Below are positions 50,229-58,771 of a DNA stretch of 64,000 nucleotides, in pieces. The DNA is from JAJXWB01 sp965246795 (GTDB lineage: Bacteria > Pseudomonadota > Alphaproteobacteria > Rhizobiales > Beijerinckiaceae): contig CBDFFN010000008.1 in assembly GCA_965246795.1 (NCBI GenBank), positions 248,001 to 312,000 on the forward strand. The letters run 5' to 3'. The notes beneath the pieces were generated by a model that made no database searches, was not told where the DNA came from, and was given only the letters and a program-made list of their open reading frames with translations. Made by a program: the position numbers and the translations under genes. How positions within the stretch are numbered: the stretch's first letter is position 1; each line of letters starts with the position of its first letter.

Positions 50229-52159
50229 CGCGATCTCCCTGGCTGACGAGCTTCCTGTGTTTGCGCAAACAGGACGAGAAGGCCGCCGCGCTCGAAGAAG
50301 GCGACCGCGACGAGCAGGGCCCCGAGGACCAGGCGCCAATGTGCGATCCAGTCGGACAGAAGTTTTTCCAGTCCTAGGAAAGCGAAGGCGCCGATGACGG
50401 GTCCTAACACAGTGCCTGCGCCGCCCATGATGACCATCACGATCAGTTCGCCGGATCGCGACCATTCCATATATTGCGGACCGACGAACTCGGTGACATT
50501 CGCCAGCAGTGCGCCTGCCAGACCGCATATTGCGGCGGCGACCGCACAGGCGACCGTCTTATAGGCGAGCGTCGGACAGCCGAGCGCGCGCATGCGCGTC
50601 TCGTTGATCCGGATGCCGCGGAGCACCTCGCCGAAGCGCGAGCGCACGAGACGCATGTTGCCGAGGATGATGACCACCAGCAGCGCAAGAACGACGTAGT
50701 AAAAGATCGTTGGATCGGACAAATCTAGGCGACCGAACGCGCTGCGCGTCGTTAGCGCCATGCCATCGTCGCCGCCGAGATCGTAGAGGCTCGAGGCCGC
50801 GTAGAATGTCATCTGCGCGAACGCGAGCGTGATCATGATGAAAAACGTGCCGCTCGTGCGTAGCGAGACGATTGCGAGCGGCACGGCAATCAGCGCCGCA
50901 ACGGCCATCGCGGCCGTCCACTGGATGAAGCCATTGCCGATGCCAGCCAGCGAGAGAATGCCGACGACATAGGCGCCTACGCCGAGATAGAGCGCGTGGC
51001 CGAAACTGACGAGCCCTGTGCGTCCGAGCAGGAGGTCGAGGCTTACCGCTGCGATGGCGTAGATCATCATGCGCGTGATGAGCACCGGCCAGAACGGTCG
51101 GTCCAAGACCAACGCAAAAATCGGCAGTACGACAAGTATGAATGCCGCAAGCGCCAGCGCCGGAACGCGCCACGGCGCAAGCAAACCGCGAAGCCGCGTC
51201 CGCGGATGAACGATTACAGGCGTCCCTGCGCCACTGCCGGCCTTTGCGCCCGGCGCGGGAATAAGCCCCTCCGGCCGCAGAACGAGCATCAAGGCCATCG
51301 CGATATAAATCATCATCGAAGACAGCGCCGGCGCGACGGTGTTGGCGGCGACCGGCGGCAGTATGAAGCCCACTGCCGAGCGCAGGTAAGCGCGGCCGAT
51401 CGTATCGATGAGGCCGACCATCAGCGCGCCGACGAAGGCACCCTTGATCGAGCCCATACCGCCGAAGACTACGACAACAAGAGCAAGGATCAGGATGTTG
51501 TCGCCCATGCCGGGATAGACGGTGATCAGCGGCGCGGAGATGAAACCCGCGAGTGCGGCGAGCGCCGCGCCGAGCCCGAAGATCAAACCGTAGAGCGCGT
51601 CGATGTTGACGCCCATCACGCTGACCATCGTACGATTGCTCGCGCCGGCCCGGATCAGCATCCCCGTGCGCGTACGCGAGATCAGTATCGACAACAAAGC
51701 AGCGGCGGCGAGACCGATGGCGATGATCGCAAGACGATAGGCAGGGTAGGGCGCGCCCGGCAGCAGTTCGACCGTGCGATTGAGCATCGCCGGGATGGGG
51801 GCATGTCGCGGCTCAGGGCCCCAGATCCAGCGTGCTGCTTCGTTGAAGACGAAGATCAGCCCGACGGTACAGAGGACCTGATCGACATGATCGCGCTGGT
51901 AGAGACGCCGCAGGATCGTGCTTTCGAGCACCAGGCCGACGAGCAACGTGCCGGCCATCGCAACGACGAGGCCGGCAAGATAGGAGCCGGTGACCGACTG
52001 AACGGAAAGGCCGATATAGGCGCCGATCATGAAAAGCGAACCATGCGCGAGATTCACGAAGTTCATGATCCCGAAGGTAAGCGTCAGGCCCGCGGCAATG
52101 AGGAAGAGAATGATCCCGAGCTGTACGCCGTTCAGGATCTGCTCGACCAGAAGCATCAT
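50177..52159 (-). CDS. Fused LivH-LivM permease of the ABC importer (module E)
   Basis: This 660-residue protein joins the two permeases that are separate in modules A and C. Residues about 1-300 are LivH-like (GIMNFVNLAHGSLFMIGAYI, GMLIRAGASNRTMVSVMG), a linker near 300-325 (PAPGAKAGSG) follows, and residues about 330-640 are LivM-like (LLGRTGLVSFGHALYLGVGA, GEVLRGIRINETRMRALG). The last 20 residues overlap the livG start. Fused HM permeases occur in other Liv-type systems; the frame is clean, so this is not a sequencing artefact. Two ATGs, 52159 and 52156, are adjacent. Confidence 0.92.
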   Translation of the reverse strand: MMLLVEQILNGVQLGIILFLIAAGLTLTFGIMNFVNLAHGSLFMIGAYIGLSVQSVTGSYLAGLVVAMAGTLLVGLVLESTILRRLYQRDHVDQVLCTVGLIFVFNEAARWIWGPEPRHAPIPAMLNRTVELLPGAPYPAYRLAIIAIGLAAAALLSILISRTRTGMLIRAGASNRTMVSVMGVNIDALYGLIFGLGAALAALAGFISAPLITVYPGMGDNILILALVVVVFGGMGSIKGAFVGALMVGLIDTIGRAYLRSAVGFILPPVAANTVAPALSSMMIYIAMALMLVLRPEGLIPAPGAKAGSGAGTPVIVHPRTRLRGLLAPWRVPALALAAFILVVLPIFALVLDRPFWPVLITRMMIYAIAAVSLDLLLGRTGLVSFGHALYLGVGAYVVGILSLAGIGNGFIQWTAAMAVAALIAVPLAIVSLRTSGTFFIMITLAFAQMTFYAASSLYDLGGDDGMALTTRSAFGRLDLSDPTIFYYVVLALLVVIILGNMRLVRSRFGEVLRGIRINETRMRALGCPTLAYKTVACAVAAAICGLAGALLANVTEFVGPQYMEWSRSGELIVMVIMGGAGTVLGPVIGAFAFLGLEKLLSDWIAHWRLVLGALLVAVAFFERGGLLVLFAQTQEARQPGRSRWTLHWKLRASRNASAD

Positions 52160-52202
52160 GGATGCAGCGACGTCGATGCAGTTGCGTTGTGCACGGCCTC
52201 GT

Positions 52203-53384
52203 TCACCCGCTCAGCTTGCATTCGGAAAAATACGCATCCTTCTGCGCGCGCATAATTGTTTCGACCGTCTCGGTAACAAGCGTCCCAGATGAATCCTTCG
52301 CAACCTGACGGATATAATAATCCTGAATAGGGAAGTGATTGGCGTTGTAGCTGAACGGCCCACGATCCGACTCGAACTTCGCCGTCTCGAGCGCGCTGCG
52401 GATCGCCGCCTTCGACGACATGTCGCCCTTCACCGTTGCAACCGCGCTGTCGATCAGGCGCACCGAGTCGTAAGCGTGCGCGGCGTAATCATTCGGCAGG
52501 TAGCCGTTTGCCTTCTTGAAGTCGGAGACGAAACGCTGGTTGACGGAATTCTTGAGATCGACGCTCCACACATTTGCGGATTTCACACTGATCGCGTCGT
52601 CGCCGATGGCAGGAAGGCTGGCCTGGTCGACTGTCCACACCGTGTACAGCGGCGACGTCTTTATCAAGCCGGCTTGCGCATATTGCCTGACGTACTGGAT
52701 GCCCATGTCGCCGGGATAGAAGATGAAGGTTGCTTCCGGCGCCGTAGTGCGAAGCGTGCTCAGTTCCGCAGCGAAGTCGACCTGTCCAAAGCGTGTATAA
52801 ACTTCGCCGACGAGCTCACCCTTGTAGTAGCGCTTCAGACCCGAGACCATGTCCTTGCCGGCCTGATTGTTGACGGTCATCGCATAGACGCGCTTGACGC
52901 CGGCGCGCTGCAGATATTCACCCATCGCTTCGGCTTGCTGGTCGTTTTGCGAAGAGACGTTGAAGAAATTCGCCGAACAACCCTTGCCGGCGATCGGCGC
53001 CGGGCCGGCAATCGGCGAAATGAGAAACGTGTCCGATTTCGCGAGACCGCCTTGCACCGCCATCATCTCGGACGAGAAGACCGGCCCGATGAGGAAGTCG
53101 ACCTTCTTCGACTTCACCATTTCTTCGGCGAGCTGCTTGGCAACGTCGACTTTGCCTTGCGTATCGCCCCAGCTGATGTCGACGGCTTGACCACCAAGCT
53201 TTCCGTCACCGTGTGTAAGCGCGAGTTCGATCGCGGCTTGCATCTGCTTTGCGAGAATCGCGCCGACGCCCGTTTGGGGAAGCAGGACGCCAACGCGAAC
53301 AGGTTCGGCTGCTTGAACCGACATGCCTGCGGACATCATTCCGGCAAGCGAGATCAGACCTGCAACAAATCGTGATGTAGGCAT
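52203..53384 (-). CDS. ABC importer substrate-binding protein, LivK-type (module E)
   Basis: This 393-residue periplasmic receptor has a signal peptide (VAGLISLAGMMSAGMSVQA) before AEPVRVGVLLPQTGVGAIL. It has the two-domain type I ligand fold (THGDGKLGGQAVDISWGD, then DFLIGPVFSSEMMAVQ). A cysteine pair (KGCSANF and the C-terminal SECKLSG) may form a disulfide. It lies 43 bp upstream of the fused permease and 63 bp downstream of the PhyH-type gene, all one operon. Ligand unknown. Confidence 0.9.
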   Translation of the reverse strand: MPTSRFVAGLISLAGMMSAGMSVQAAEPVRVGVLLPQTGVGAILAKQMQAAIELALTHGDGKLGGQAVDISWGDTQGKVDVAKQLAEEMVKSKKVDFLIGPVFSSEMMAVQGGLAKSDTFLISPIAGPAPIAGKGCSANFFNVSSQNDQQAEAMGEYLQRAGVKRVYAMTVNNQAGKDMVSGLKRYYKGELVGEVYTRFGQVDFAAELSTLRTTAPEATFIFYPGDMGIQYVRQYAQAGLIKTSPLYTVWTVDQASLPAIGDDAISVKSANVWSVDLKNSVNQRFVSDFKKANGYLPNDYAAHAYDSVRLIDSAVATVKGDMSSKAAIRSALETAKFESDRGPFSYNANHFPIQDYYIRQVAKDSSGTLVTETVETIMRAQKDAYFSECKLSG

Positions 53385-53447
53385 GGACGAACTCCGGTAA
53401 TCCCGACAACAACTCGCGGCGGCGCTGCAAGGAACGCGCCGATTTCG

Positions 53448-54266
53448 TCACACGTTCGCGGCCTGCTTGGTCGTCGTCTCGTCGCGATAGCCGCCCCAGA
53501 CTTTCGTCATGAAAGCGATGCTGTCGGGGTCGAGATCGACCTTGGGCTCCGGATCGGCGTCCCAATAACCGAAGCGATCTGTTCCCGCGATATGCATGGC
53601 CGCACGTCGGCCGAGCGTCGAACGTGCATGGGCGGGCATGTAGAAGAATGCGATGCCGATGCGGCGGTCATCGGACTGGTTGGCCGGCGAGCCGTGAACC
53701 GTGCGCTCGTGGTGGATGGAAAACTCGCCAGGTGTCAGCGGCATTTCGACGGCGATATCCTCGTCAACTTTGAGACTCTGGCCGCGCGACAGCAGATTGT
53801 TCGCGGCATAGGTCTCCTCATGCACTTGATCCGGGCCGACATGGCTGCGCGGAATGACTTTCATGCAACCTGCGAGAGAACTCGCTTCCGACAGGGCAAG
53901 CCACACCGTAACTTCCTCGTGCGGATCGAGACCGTAATAAGCGGAGTCTTGATGCCACGAGACGAAGCGAGGATCATTTGCATTCTTCGCGAAGGCGGAC
54001 GATCCGAAAAGAAGAACGTCGGGGCCGATCAGATCCTGCACCGCCGAAACGATGCGCGGGTCGCGCGCAAGCTCGACAAGCCATGGAAAGGCCAGATGCG
54101 CCTTGATCTTCAGCCGCTTGTTGACTTCCTCTCCGGAGCTGGCCTCGTAGTCTTCGATGCGTTGGCGATAGGAGAGAGCCTCTTGCGGCGTGATACCGCG
54201 AACGGGAAAGAGGTAGCCTTCACGATGGAAATGATCGACCTGTGTTTCCGTCAGGACATTCGGCAA
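53448..54266 (-). CDS. Phytanoyl-CoA-dioxygenase-family (PhyH) 2-oxoglutarate oxygenase (module E)
   Basis: This 272-residue non-heme Fe(II) oxygenase has its first two iron ligands, His and Asp, in SWHQDSAYYGL near residue 105 and the distal His in HHERTVHGSPANQ near residue 190. A conserved Arg in DDRRIGIAFFYMP would bind 2-oxoglutarate. Bacterial relatives hydroxylate diverse small molecules, so the phytanoyl name gives the fold only. First gene of the module E operon; divergent from tetR across an operator. The second 2-oxoglutarate-type oxygenase in the island. Confidence 0.9.
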   Translation of the reverse strand: MPNVLTETQVDHFHREGYLFPVRGITPQEALSYRQRIEDYEASSGEEVNKRLKIKAHLAFPWLVELARDPRIVSAVQDLIGPDVLLFGSSAFAKNANDPRFVSWHQDSAYYGLDPHEEVTVWLALSEASSLAGCMKVIPRSHVGPDQVHEETYAANNLLSRGQSLKVDEDIAVEMPLTPGEFSIHHERTVHGSPANQSDDRRIGIAFFYMPAHARSTLGRRAAMHIAGTDRFGYWDADPEPKVDLDPDSIAFMTKVWGGYRDETTTKQAANV

Positions 54267-54314
54267 TGCTCTCTCCCTTCGTTTTCATTCCGTCTCCTTG
54301 CAAAGGAGACGACA

Positions 54315-54335
54315 AACGCTACGATATGTAGCGTT
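54315..54335. promoter_or_regulatory. Perfect inverted repeat, likely TetR operator
   Basis: AACGCTAC at 54315-54322 and GTAGCGTT at 54328-54335 are a perfect 8-bp inverted repeat with a 5-bp spacer. It sits 49 bp upstream of the PhyH-type gene start and just before the tetR start, where a repressor could block both promoters. The arrangement and symmetry are typical of TetR operators; the protein-DNA match is inference. Confidence 0.65.
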
Positions 54336-54339
54336 ATGC

Positions 54340-55026
54340 ATGTGGCTTGGTGAGTCAACGGAGGGATGTGGCCGTAATGCGTGCATTGTGCGCGAAAAGG
54401 ACGCCGGCTTGAGTAGGACTGCCTCGCGTGTGCGCAGACCTGGACGTCCCAAGGGCGACGAAGTTCGTGTCGCGATCCTCGACGCCGCCCGGGATCTTTT
54501 GGGCAAGAAGGGTTATGCGAAATTCACGATCGAGGCCGTCGCGCTGAAGTCTGGCGCGGCGCGAACGTCGATCTATCGCTGGTGGCCGACGCGCGGCGCG
54601 CTCGGCATGGCGGCGTTGATGTCGGAAGCAAAGCCCCGCATTGCCTATCCTGAAACGGCATCGGCGATCGACGACATCACGCAGCAGATGATGCTGGTGG
54701 CCGAGGTCTATGGCGGCGCCGTCGGTCGATCCATCGCGACAATCGTCGCCGAAAGTCAGGGCGATCGTGCGACCATGCGCGCTTTGATCGAAGGCTATGT
54801 GCTGCCGCGCCGCGACGAAGCGCGACAGGTACTTGAACGAGGCGTGGCGAGCGGTGAACTGGTGGTTGAAGTCGATTATGACGTCGTGATCGACGCGCTG
54901 TACGGTCCTATCTGGTACCGGCTCCTTGTTCCGCACCAGCCACTTACGCAAGAGTGGGTAGCGAAACTTGTGGAATACATTTTCCGCGGGATTCGTAGAG
55001 ACGCGGTGAGACGTCGAGAAGCTTGA
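54340..55026 (+). CDS. TetR/AcrR-family transcriptional regulator (module E)
   Basis: This regulator has an N-terminal helix-turn-helix (VRVAILDAARDLLGKKGYAK, KSGAARTSIYRWWPTRGAL) and a TetR_C-type C-terminal half (LYGPIWYRLLVPHQPL). The start is uncertain. ATG 54340 gives 228 residues; GTG 54388 gives a shorter N-terminus close to the family pattern; the longer frame from 54298 would run through the operator. It is divergent from module E and is its probable repressor. Confidence 0.87.
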   Translation: MWLGESTEGCGRNACIVREKDAGLSRTASRVRRPGRPKGDEVRVAILDAARDLLGKKGYAKFTIEAVALKSGAARTSIYRWWPTRGALGMAALMSEAKPRIAYPETASAIDDITQQMMLVAEVYGGAVGRSIATIVAESQGDRATMRALIEGYVLPRRDEARQVLERGVASGELVVEVDYDVVIDALYGPIWYRLLVPHQPLTQEWVAKLVEYIFRGIRRDAVRRREA

Positions 55027-55336
55027 GTTCAATCATCATTCGTCGTCGTGAAAAATCGACGTTTCATTCTACAATTGACAGCGACAAGTACCGTAGCTCA
55101 ACAGTCCACTTCACGCTCGACACGACGCCATCGACGAGTTTCAGCAACTTCCTGTCGATACTTTATGATACGGGCGGCACAAACGGTAGCGCCATGTTCG
55201 GCGATCAGAAGACGGGCGATGCGGTTGCAGGAATTGCTGCGGCGGCTTCGGTGGCGCAGAGGCCGGACTTTGCGTTGCAGGCCTGATCGGTCATCGGGGA
55301 CAAAAAGGTGATGCGCCTTTCCTTTTCGTCGCACGA

Positions 55337-55411
55337 GGCTCAAATTCTCGCGAAAGTTGAGCCAGCACGATTGTGAACTTCAATCTATTTTTCTGAAGTT
55401 CGCAATCGTGC
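55337..55411. repeat. Two adjacent inverted repeats in a gene-free stretch
   Basis: The stretch 55027-55503 lies between tetR and a GntR remnant, and I see no reliable gene in it; an 87-codon frame at 55023-55286 has no recognisable feature. It holds GGCTCAA (55337-55343) with TTGAGCC (55357-55363), then GCACGATTGTGAACTTCA (55365-55382) with TGAAGTTCGCAATCGTGC (55394-55411), which pair at 17 of 18 positions around an 11-nt AT-rich loop. The second is long for a protein site. It could be a bidirectional terminator, a structured RNA or the end of a decayed mobile element; no T-run clearly follows it. Confidence 0.6.
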
Positions 55412-55503
55412 AGTTGAATGTTCGATCACAGTCGGACACAGCTTAATGAGGCTGTATTTACCGCTGTAACGGCGTCGTCCCGAAGAATGCTGCGATCCGT
55501 AGC

Positions 55504-55679
55504 TTACGACGAGCGCAAGATGCGGCGCGATTGGCGGTCCTGTATCGCAAGGTTCGCTGCATCCTGCTTCGCCCGCAGCCGGTCAATGAAGATTGCCGAC
55601 GCATTCGCGATATGGAGACGCGCCAGCGCCTCCGCACCTGCACTATCGCCGGCTGCGACTGCGTTGAGGATCGCCGAAA
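55504..55679 (-). pseudogene. 3' remnant of a GntR (FadR/FCD)-family regulator gene
   Basis: Read on the minus strand, 58 codons ending at TAA 55504-55506 encode a sequence containing AVAAGDSAGAEALARLHI followed by DRLRAKQDAANL. This matches the final helices of the FCD domain of FadR-type GntR regulators (compare IIDALQARDARSTGRLLREH in the intact GntR at 60202). The frame begins at 55679, immediately behind the LysR stop, with no start codon and no DNA-binding domain. The 5' part was evidently lost, and the join at about 55680 marks a recombination boundary. Confidence 0.6.
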
Positions 55680-56576
55680 TTAGTCACGCGATAAGGACAG
55701 CCCCGCGAGTAGCGAAGCGTGGACGGTGAGCCTGCGAGATACAAACTCAGTGAAGAGTCGAACGCGCTTGGTTTTTCGAGTCTCTCCCTTTGTTAGGAGC
55801 CAGAGCGTTCCGTACAAGTGTAGGTCGGTGCCCGGTACCCTCACTAACAGGGGGTCGGCATCCCCGACGAAGCACGGGAGTGTCGTAATCCCGATGCCTT
55901 GCCGTACTGCTGCGATTTGCGCCTCGCTGTCCGTTATCCTGAACGGAATCATCGCGGTGCGAACTTCACCCTCGCTGGCCCAATTCGGAATGCCATGATC
56001 GCTTATGACGATCCATCGGATGAGATCAGGGTCGCGTGCACGCCGCTCAGCTAGTCGACCACGGGACATGTAGACGCCGCCAAACACTTCAGGTCCCTTC
56101 AGGCCGTGAAGATTGAGCGGTAGCGTTTTGCGATCGTAGACGACGCGGATCGCGACATCAGCCTCTCGATTTGTCAGATTTGCCAGCTCACCAGTTGACG
56201 AAATTTCGATCTCGATGTCCGGATGCAAACGCGCAAACTCAGCGAAGTCGGGCATAAGTAGTCGGTTCGCGAGGGGCGGCGAGAGCGTCACCCGTAGAAG
56301 CCCTTGCACGCTTTGGTCGCGCCCGAAGACGCGTGTCTCTAGCTGGTGCGACGACACTTCCATCTGGTTTGCGAGTTCGAGAACCTCTTCGCCTGCCGTC
56401 GTCAGGCGGTAGCCCGAAGGCCGCTTTTCGAACATTTGCGCTCCGAGGCGTGCCTCGAGTTGAGCGATGCGTCTCAGGACGGTCGAGTGGTTTACGCCAA
56501 GGCGGCCGGCAGCAGTCCGCACCGAGCCTCCGCGCGCGACGGCGAGAAAATAGCGGACGTCATCCCAGTCGATCAT
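55680..56576 (-). CDS. LysR-family transcriptional regulator
   Basis: This 298-residue regulator has an N-terminal winged helix (DDVRYFLAVARGGSVRTAAG, GVNHSTVLRRIAQLEARLG) and a C-terminal LysR substrate-binding fold (GLLRVTLSPPLANRLLMPDF). WDDVRYFLAVARGG is typical of the AmpR/GcvA-like VxxFxxV group regulating a divergent gene. The 222-bp gap to the SDR gene is the expected control region. The stop falls exactly at the boundary with the GntR remnant. Confidence 0.9.
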   Translation of the reverse strand: MIDWDDVRYFLAVARGGSVRTAAGRLGVNHSTVLRRIAQLEARLGAQMFEKRPSGYRLTTAGEEVLELANQMEVSSHQLETRVFGRDQSVQGLLRVTLSPPLANRLLMPDFAEFARLHPDIEIEISSTGELANLTNREADVAIRVVYDRKTLPLNLHGLKGPEVFGGVYMSRGRLAERRARDPDLIRWIVISDHGIPNWASEGEVRTAMIPFRITDSEAQIAAVRQGIGITTLPCFVGDADPLLVRVPGTDLHLYGTLWLLTKGETRKTKRVRLFTEFVSRRLTVHASLLAGLSLSRD

Positions 56577-56798
56577 GGTGCAATCTTGCGCCGCGCGCTG
56601 TGACTTTCAACGGCCGTGTCTAAGACGTCGCCGGGCGATGAACGATAATCGCGCTGACATCACGCTTCCAGCCGGATCGATTTCGCACCACCGATGTGCA
56701 CGCTTTGGCACTGAACGCCTCAATCCGGCGGACCCACCTTCAGCGTCTCAGGGCCAACTCAAGCCATCAGCGACTTGATGACAAAAAGGACTGCAGTC

Positions 56799-57533
56799 AT
56801 GACCAGACTGAATGGAAAGACCGCTGTGATCACTGGCGGTGCAACCGGCATCGGCCGTGCGGCGGCGAAGCGTTTTATCGACGAAGGTGCCTTCGTCTTC
56901 ATCTTCGGCCGCCGGCAGGACGCGCTCGACGCCGCCGTAGCCGACCTTGGACCCAGTGCTCGCGCGGTCAAAGGTTCGGTCTCCGACGAAGCCGACCTCG
57001 ACCGGCTCTACGCGGCGGTGAAGGCCGAGCGCGGGACCCTCGACATCGTGTTCGCCAATGCAGGAGCGGGCAGCCAGCTTCGGCTCGGCGAGATCACCGC
57101 CGAGCACATCGACGAGACCTTCGACACCAATGTGAAGGGGACGATCTTCACGGTCCAGAAGGCGCTTCCTCTGATGGGCAAAGGCGGATCGATCATCCTG
57201 ACCGGATCGAGCGCCGGCACCACAGGCGCGCCAGCAATGACCGCCTACAGCGCGAGCAAGGCGGCCGTGCGTAACCTCGCGCGGACCTGGGCAGAGGATC
57301 TGAAGGGCACTGGCATCCGGGTCAATGTCCTGTCACCAGGCGCCGTTGCGACCGAACTCGCGGCGGCGGCGCTGGGCGAGCACGGTCTGAAGGCTTACGG
57401 CGCGATGACAGCGTTCCAACGTATGGGCGATCCGTCGGAGCAGGCTGCGGCGGCCGCCTTCCTCGCCTCGTCGGACAGCAGTTTCATGACCGCCAGCGAG
57501 GTCGCCGTCGACGGCGGGCTGGCACAGCTCTGA
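56799..57533 (+). CDS. Short-chain dehydrogenase/reductase (LysR-linked)
   Basis: This 244-residue NAD(P)-dependent oxidoreductase has the cofactor motif TGGATGIGR, NAGAG, the catalytic Ser in LTGSSAGT and YSASK. An Arg in IFGRRQDAL after strand two favours NADPH. The C-terminal ASEVAVDGGLAQL is typical. ATG 56799 is preferred because AAAAGGA lies 9 bp upstream; the longer frame from TTG 56775/ATG 56778 has none. Divergent from LysR, and followed by an NADP-oxidoreductase-like gene and a SnoaL gene. Confidence 0.9.
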   Translation: MTRLNGKTAVITGGATGIGRAAAKRFIDEGAFVFIFGRRQDALDAAVADLGPSARAVKGSVSDEADLDRLYAAVKAERGTLDIVFANAGAGSQLRLGEITAEHIDETFDTNVKGTIFTVQKALPLMGKGGSIILTGSSAGTTGAPAMTAYSASKAAVRNLARTWAEDLKGTGIRVNVLSPGAVATELAAAALGEHGLKAYGAMTAFQRMGDPSEQAAAAAFLASSDSSFMTASEVAVDGGLAQL

Positions 57534-57598
57534 CGCACGGCCCGCGGGCTTTATCGAGACATCCGGAGCCAGCAGGTTTCGTAAACAAGGGAAACGAC

Positions 57599-58198
57599 AT
57601 GAGTTACGCAATCATCGGATTCGGAAAAATCGGCCAGGCACTGGCGAAAGCATTTGCCCGCAACGACATCGAAGTTTCGGTCGCAACCACCCGCGATCCC
57701 AGCAGCTTTGCATCCGAAGCCTCAGCGATCGGATCCGGCATCATTCCCAAAAAACTCGAGGACGCCGTTCAGTCGGACATCGTCTTTCTAGCTGTTGGCT
57801 TCGGAGCGCATCCCGACGTTGCCAAGGCGCTTCCGAACTGGCGCGGGAAAACCGTCGTCGATGTCACTAACGCCTATGGCGTACCCAACGAGAAGCTTGG
57901 GGGACAGCCTTCTTCCAAAGTCGTCGCGCAGGCCTTCGCCGGGGCAAAACTAGTGAAGGGCTTTAACCATCTGCCCGCCGCCGCCCTAGCTCGGGAACCG
58001 GCCGCGCATGGAGGTCGACGTGTCGTTTTCCTGGCGAGCGAGGACAACGCCGCAGTCGTGGAGATCGGTGAACTCGCGGGACGTCTCGGCTTCGCGCCAA
58101 TCAACCTCGGCGGTCTTTCTGAAGGCGGACTGCTTGTGGGCGCACGCGGAAATGTCTGGGGCCAGCTGATCTTCAAGGACCTGTTCAAGTTCGATTGA
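57599..58198 (+). CDS. NADPH-dependent F420-reductase-like NAD(P)-binding protein
   Basis: This 199-residue protein has an N-terminal Rossmann motif IIGFGKIGQALAKAFA, VATTRDP after strand two (favouring NADPH), and segments VDVTNAYGVP and KGFNHLP characteristic of the F420-dependent NADP reductase/YadB-like family. Proteins of this family in organisms without F420 often act on other redox substrates. Starts 65 bp after the SDR and is probably in the same transcript. Substrate unknown. Confidence 0.83.
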   Translation: MSYAIIGFGKIGQALAKAFARNDIEVSVATTRDPSSFASEASAIGSGIIPKKLEDAVQSDIVFLAVGFGAHPDVAKALPNWRGKTVVDVTNAYGVPNEKLGGQPSSKVVAQAFAGAKLVKGFNHLPAAALAREPAAHGGRRVVFLASEDNAAVVEIGELAGRLGFAPINLGGLSEGGLLVGARGNVWGQLIFKDLFKFD

Positions 58199-58282
58199 TC
58201 CAGACGGCGTCTTCGATGGCATGGACAAGAAACACTCGTCGGATCGTGCGCGACACGACCCGACAGGATTGGAGAAAACGAT

Positions 58283-58699
58283 ATGAGTTCCGAGAAGAAC
58301 GTCCAGATCGTGAAGGACTTCTTCGCCGCTATCAGCAGCGGCGACGAAGAGCGACTTGTCGCGCTGATCGACGAAGACATCGAATGGATCATTCCGGGCG
58401 TAAATTGGCCGCTAGCCGGTACGCACCGCGGGCGCACCGGAGTGGCTGATGCATTCCGGAAGGCTGCGAAAGAGGTGCCGTTCTCTTATCCGCAGCCTCC
58501 CGAGTTCGTGGCGCAGGGGGACCGTGTCATCGTCATCGGCTTTGCCAAGGGGAAGATCACGGCCACGAACAAGACGTTCGAGGACCACTTCGTCTTCGCC
58601 ATTACTTTGCGGGACGGCAAGTTGCTGAAGATCCGGGAATACGTCGACACGCAGGCGCTGGCGCATGCCGCGCAGACGAACACGTTTGGGGCTGCATAG
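58283..58699 (+). CDS. SnoaL-like/ketosteroid-isomerase-related NTF2-fold protein
   Basis: This 138-residue single domain begins NVQIVKDFFAAISSGDEERL, and has DEDIEWIIPGVNWPLAGTHR and RVIVIGFAKGKITATNKTF, the pattern of small SnoaL-like proteins. ATG 58283 follows TTGGAG. Such proteins catalyse isomerisation, cyclisation or hydration, or merely bind small molecules; no catalytic assignment is possible here. Last intact gene of the LysR-linked group. Confidence 0.85.
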   Translation: MSSEKNVQIVKDFFAAISSGDEERLVALIDEDIEWIIPGVNWPLAGTHRGRTGVADAFRKAAKEVPFSYPQPPEFVAQGDRVIVIGFAKGKITATNKTFEDHFVFAITLRDGKLLKIREYVDTQALAHAAQTNTFGAA

Positions 58700-58771
58700 C
58701 TTCGCTGCCACGGCCATCAGTTTGGCGATGGTGGACGATCGCGGATCGCATTCGCACGCTGGGCGCTCGTC

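Noticed and set aside
50996..52255. 419-codon open frame antisense to the fused permease
   Set aside because: Arg/Asp/Glu-rich shadow of a hydrophobic membrane protein, with no family features.
55023..55286. 87-codon open frame after tetR
   Set aside because: No ribosome site, no recognisable domain and an overlap with tetR; insufficient support for a gene.
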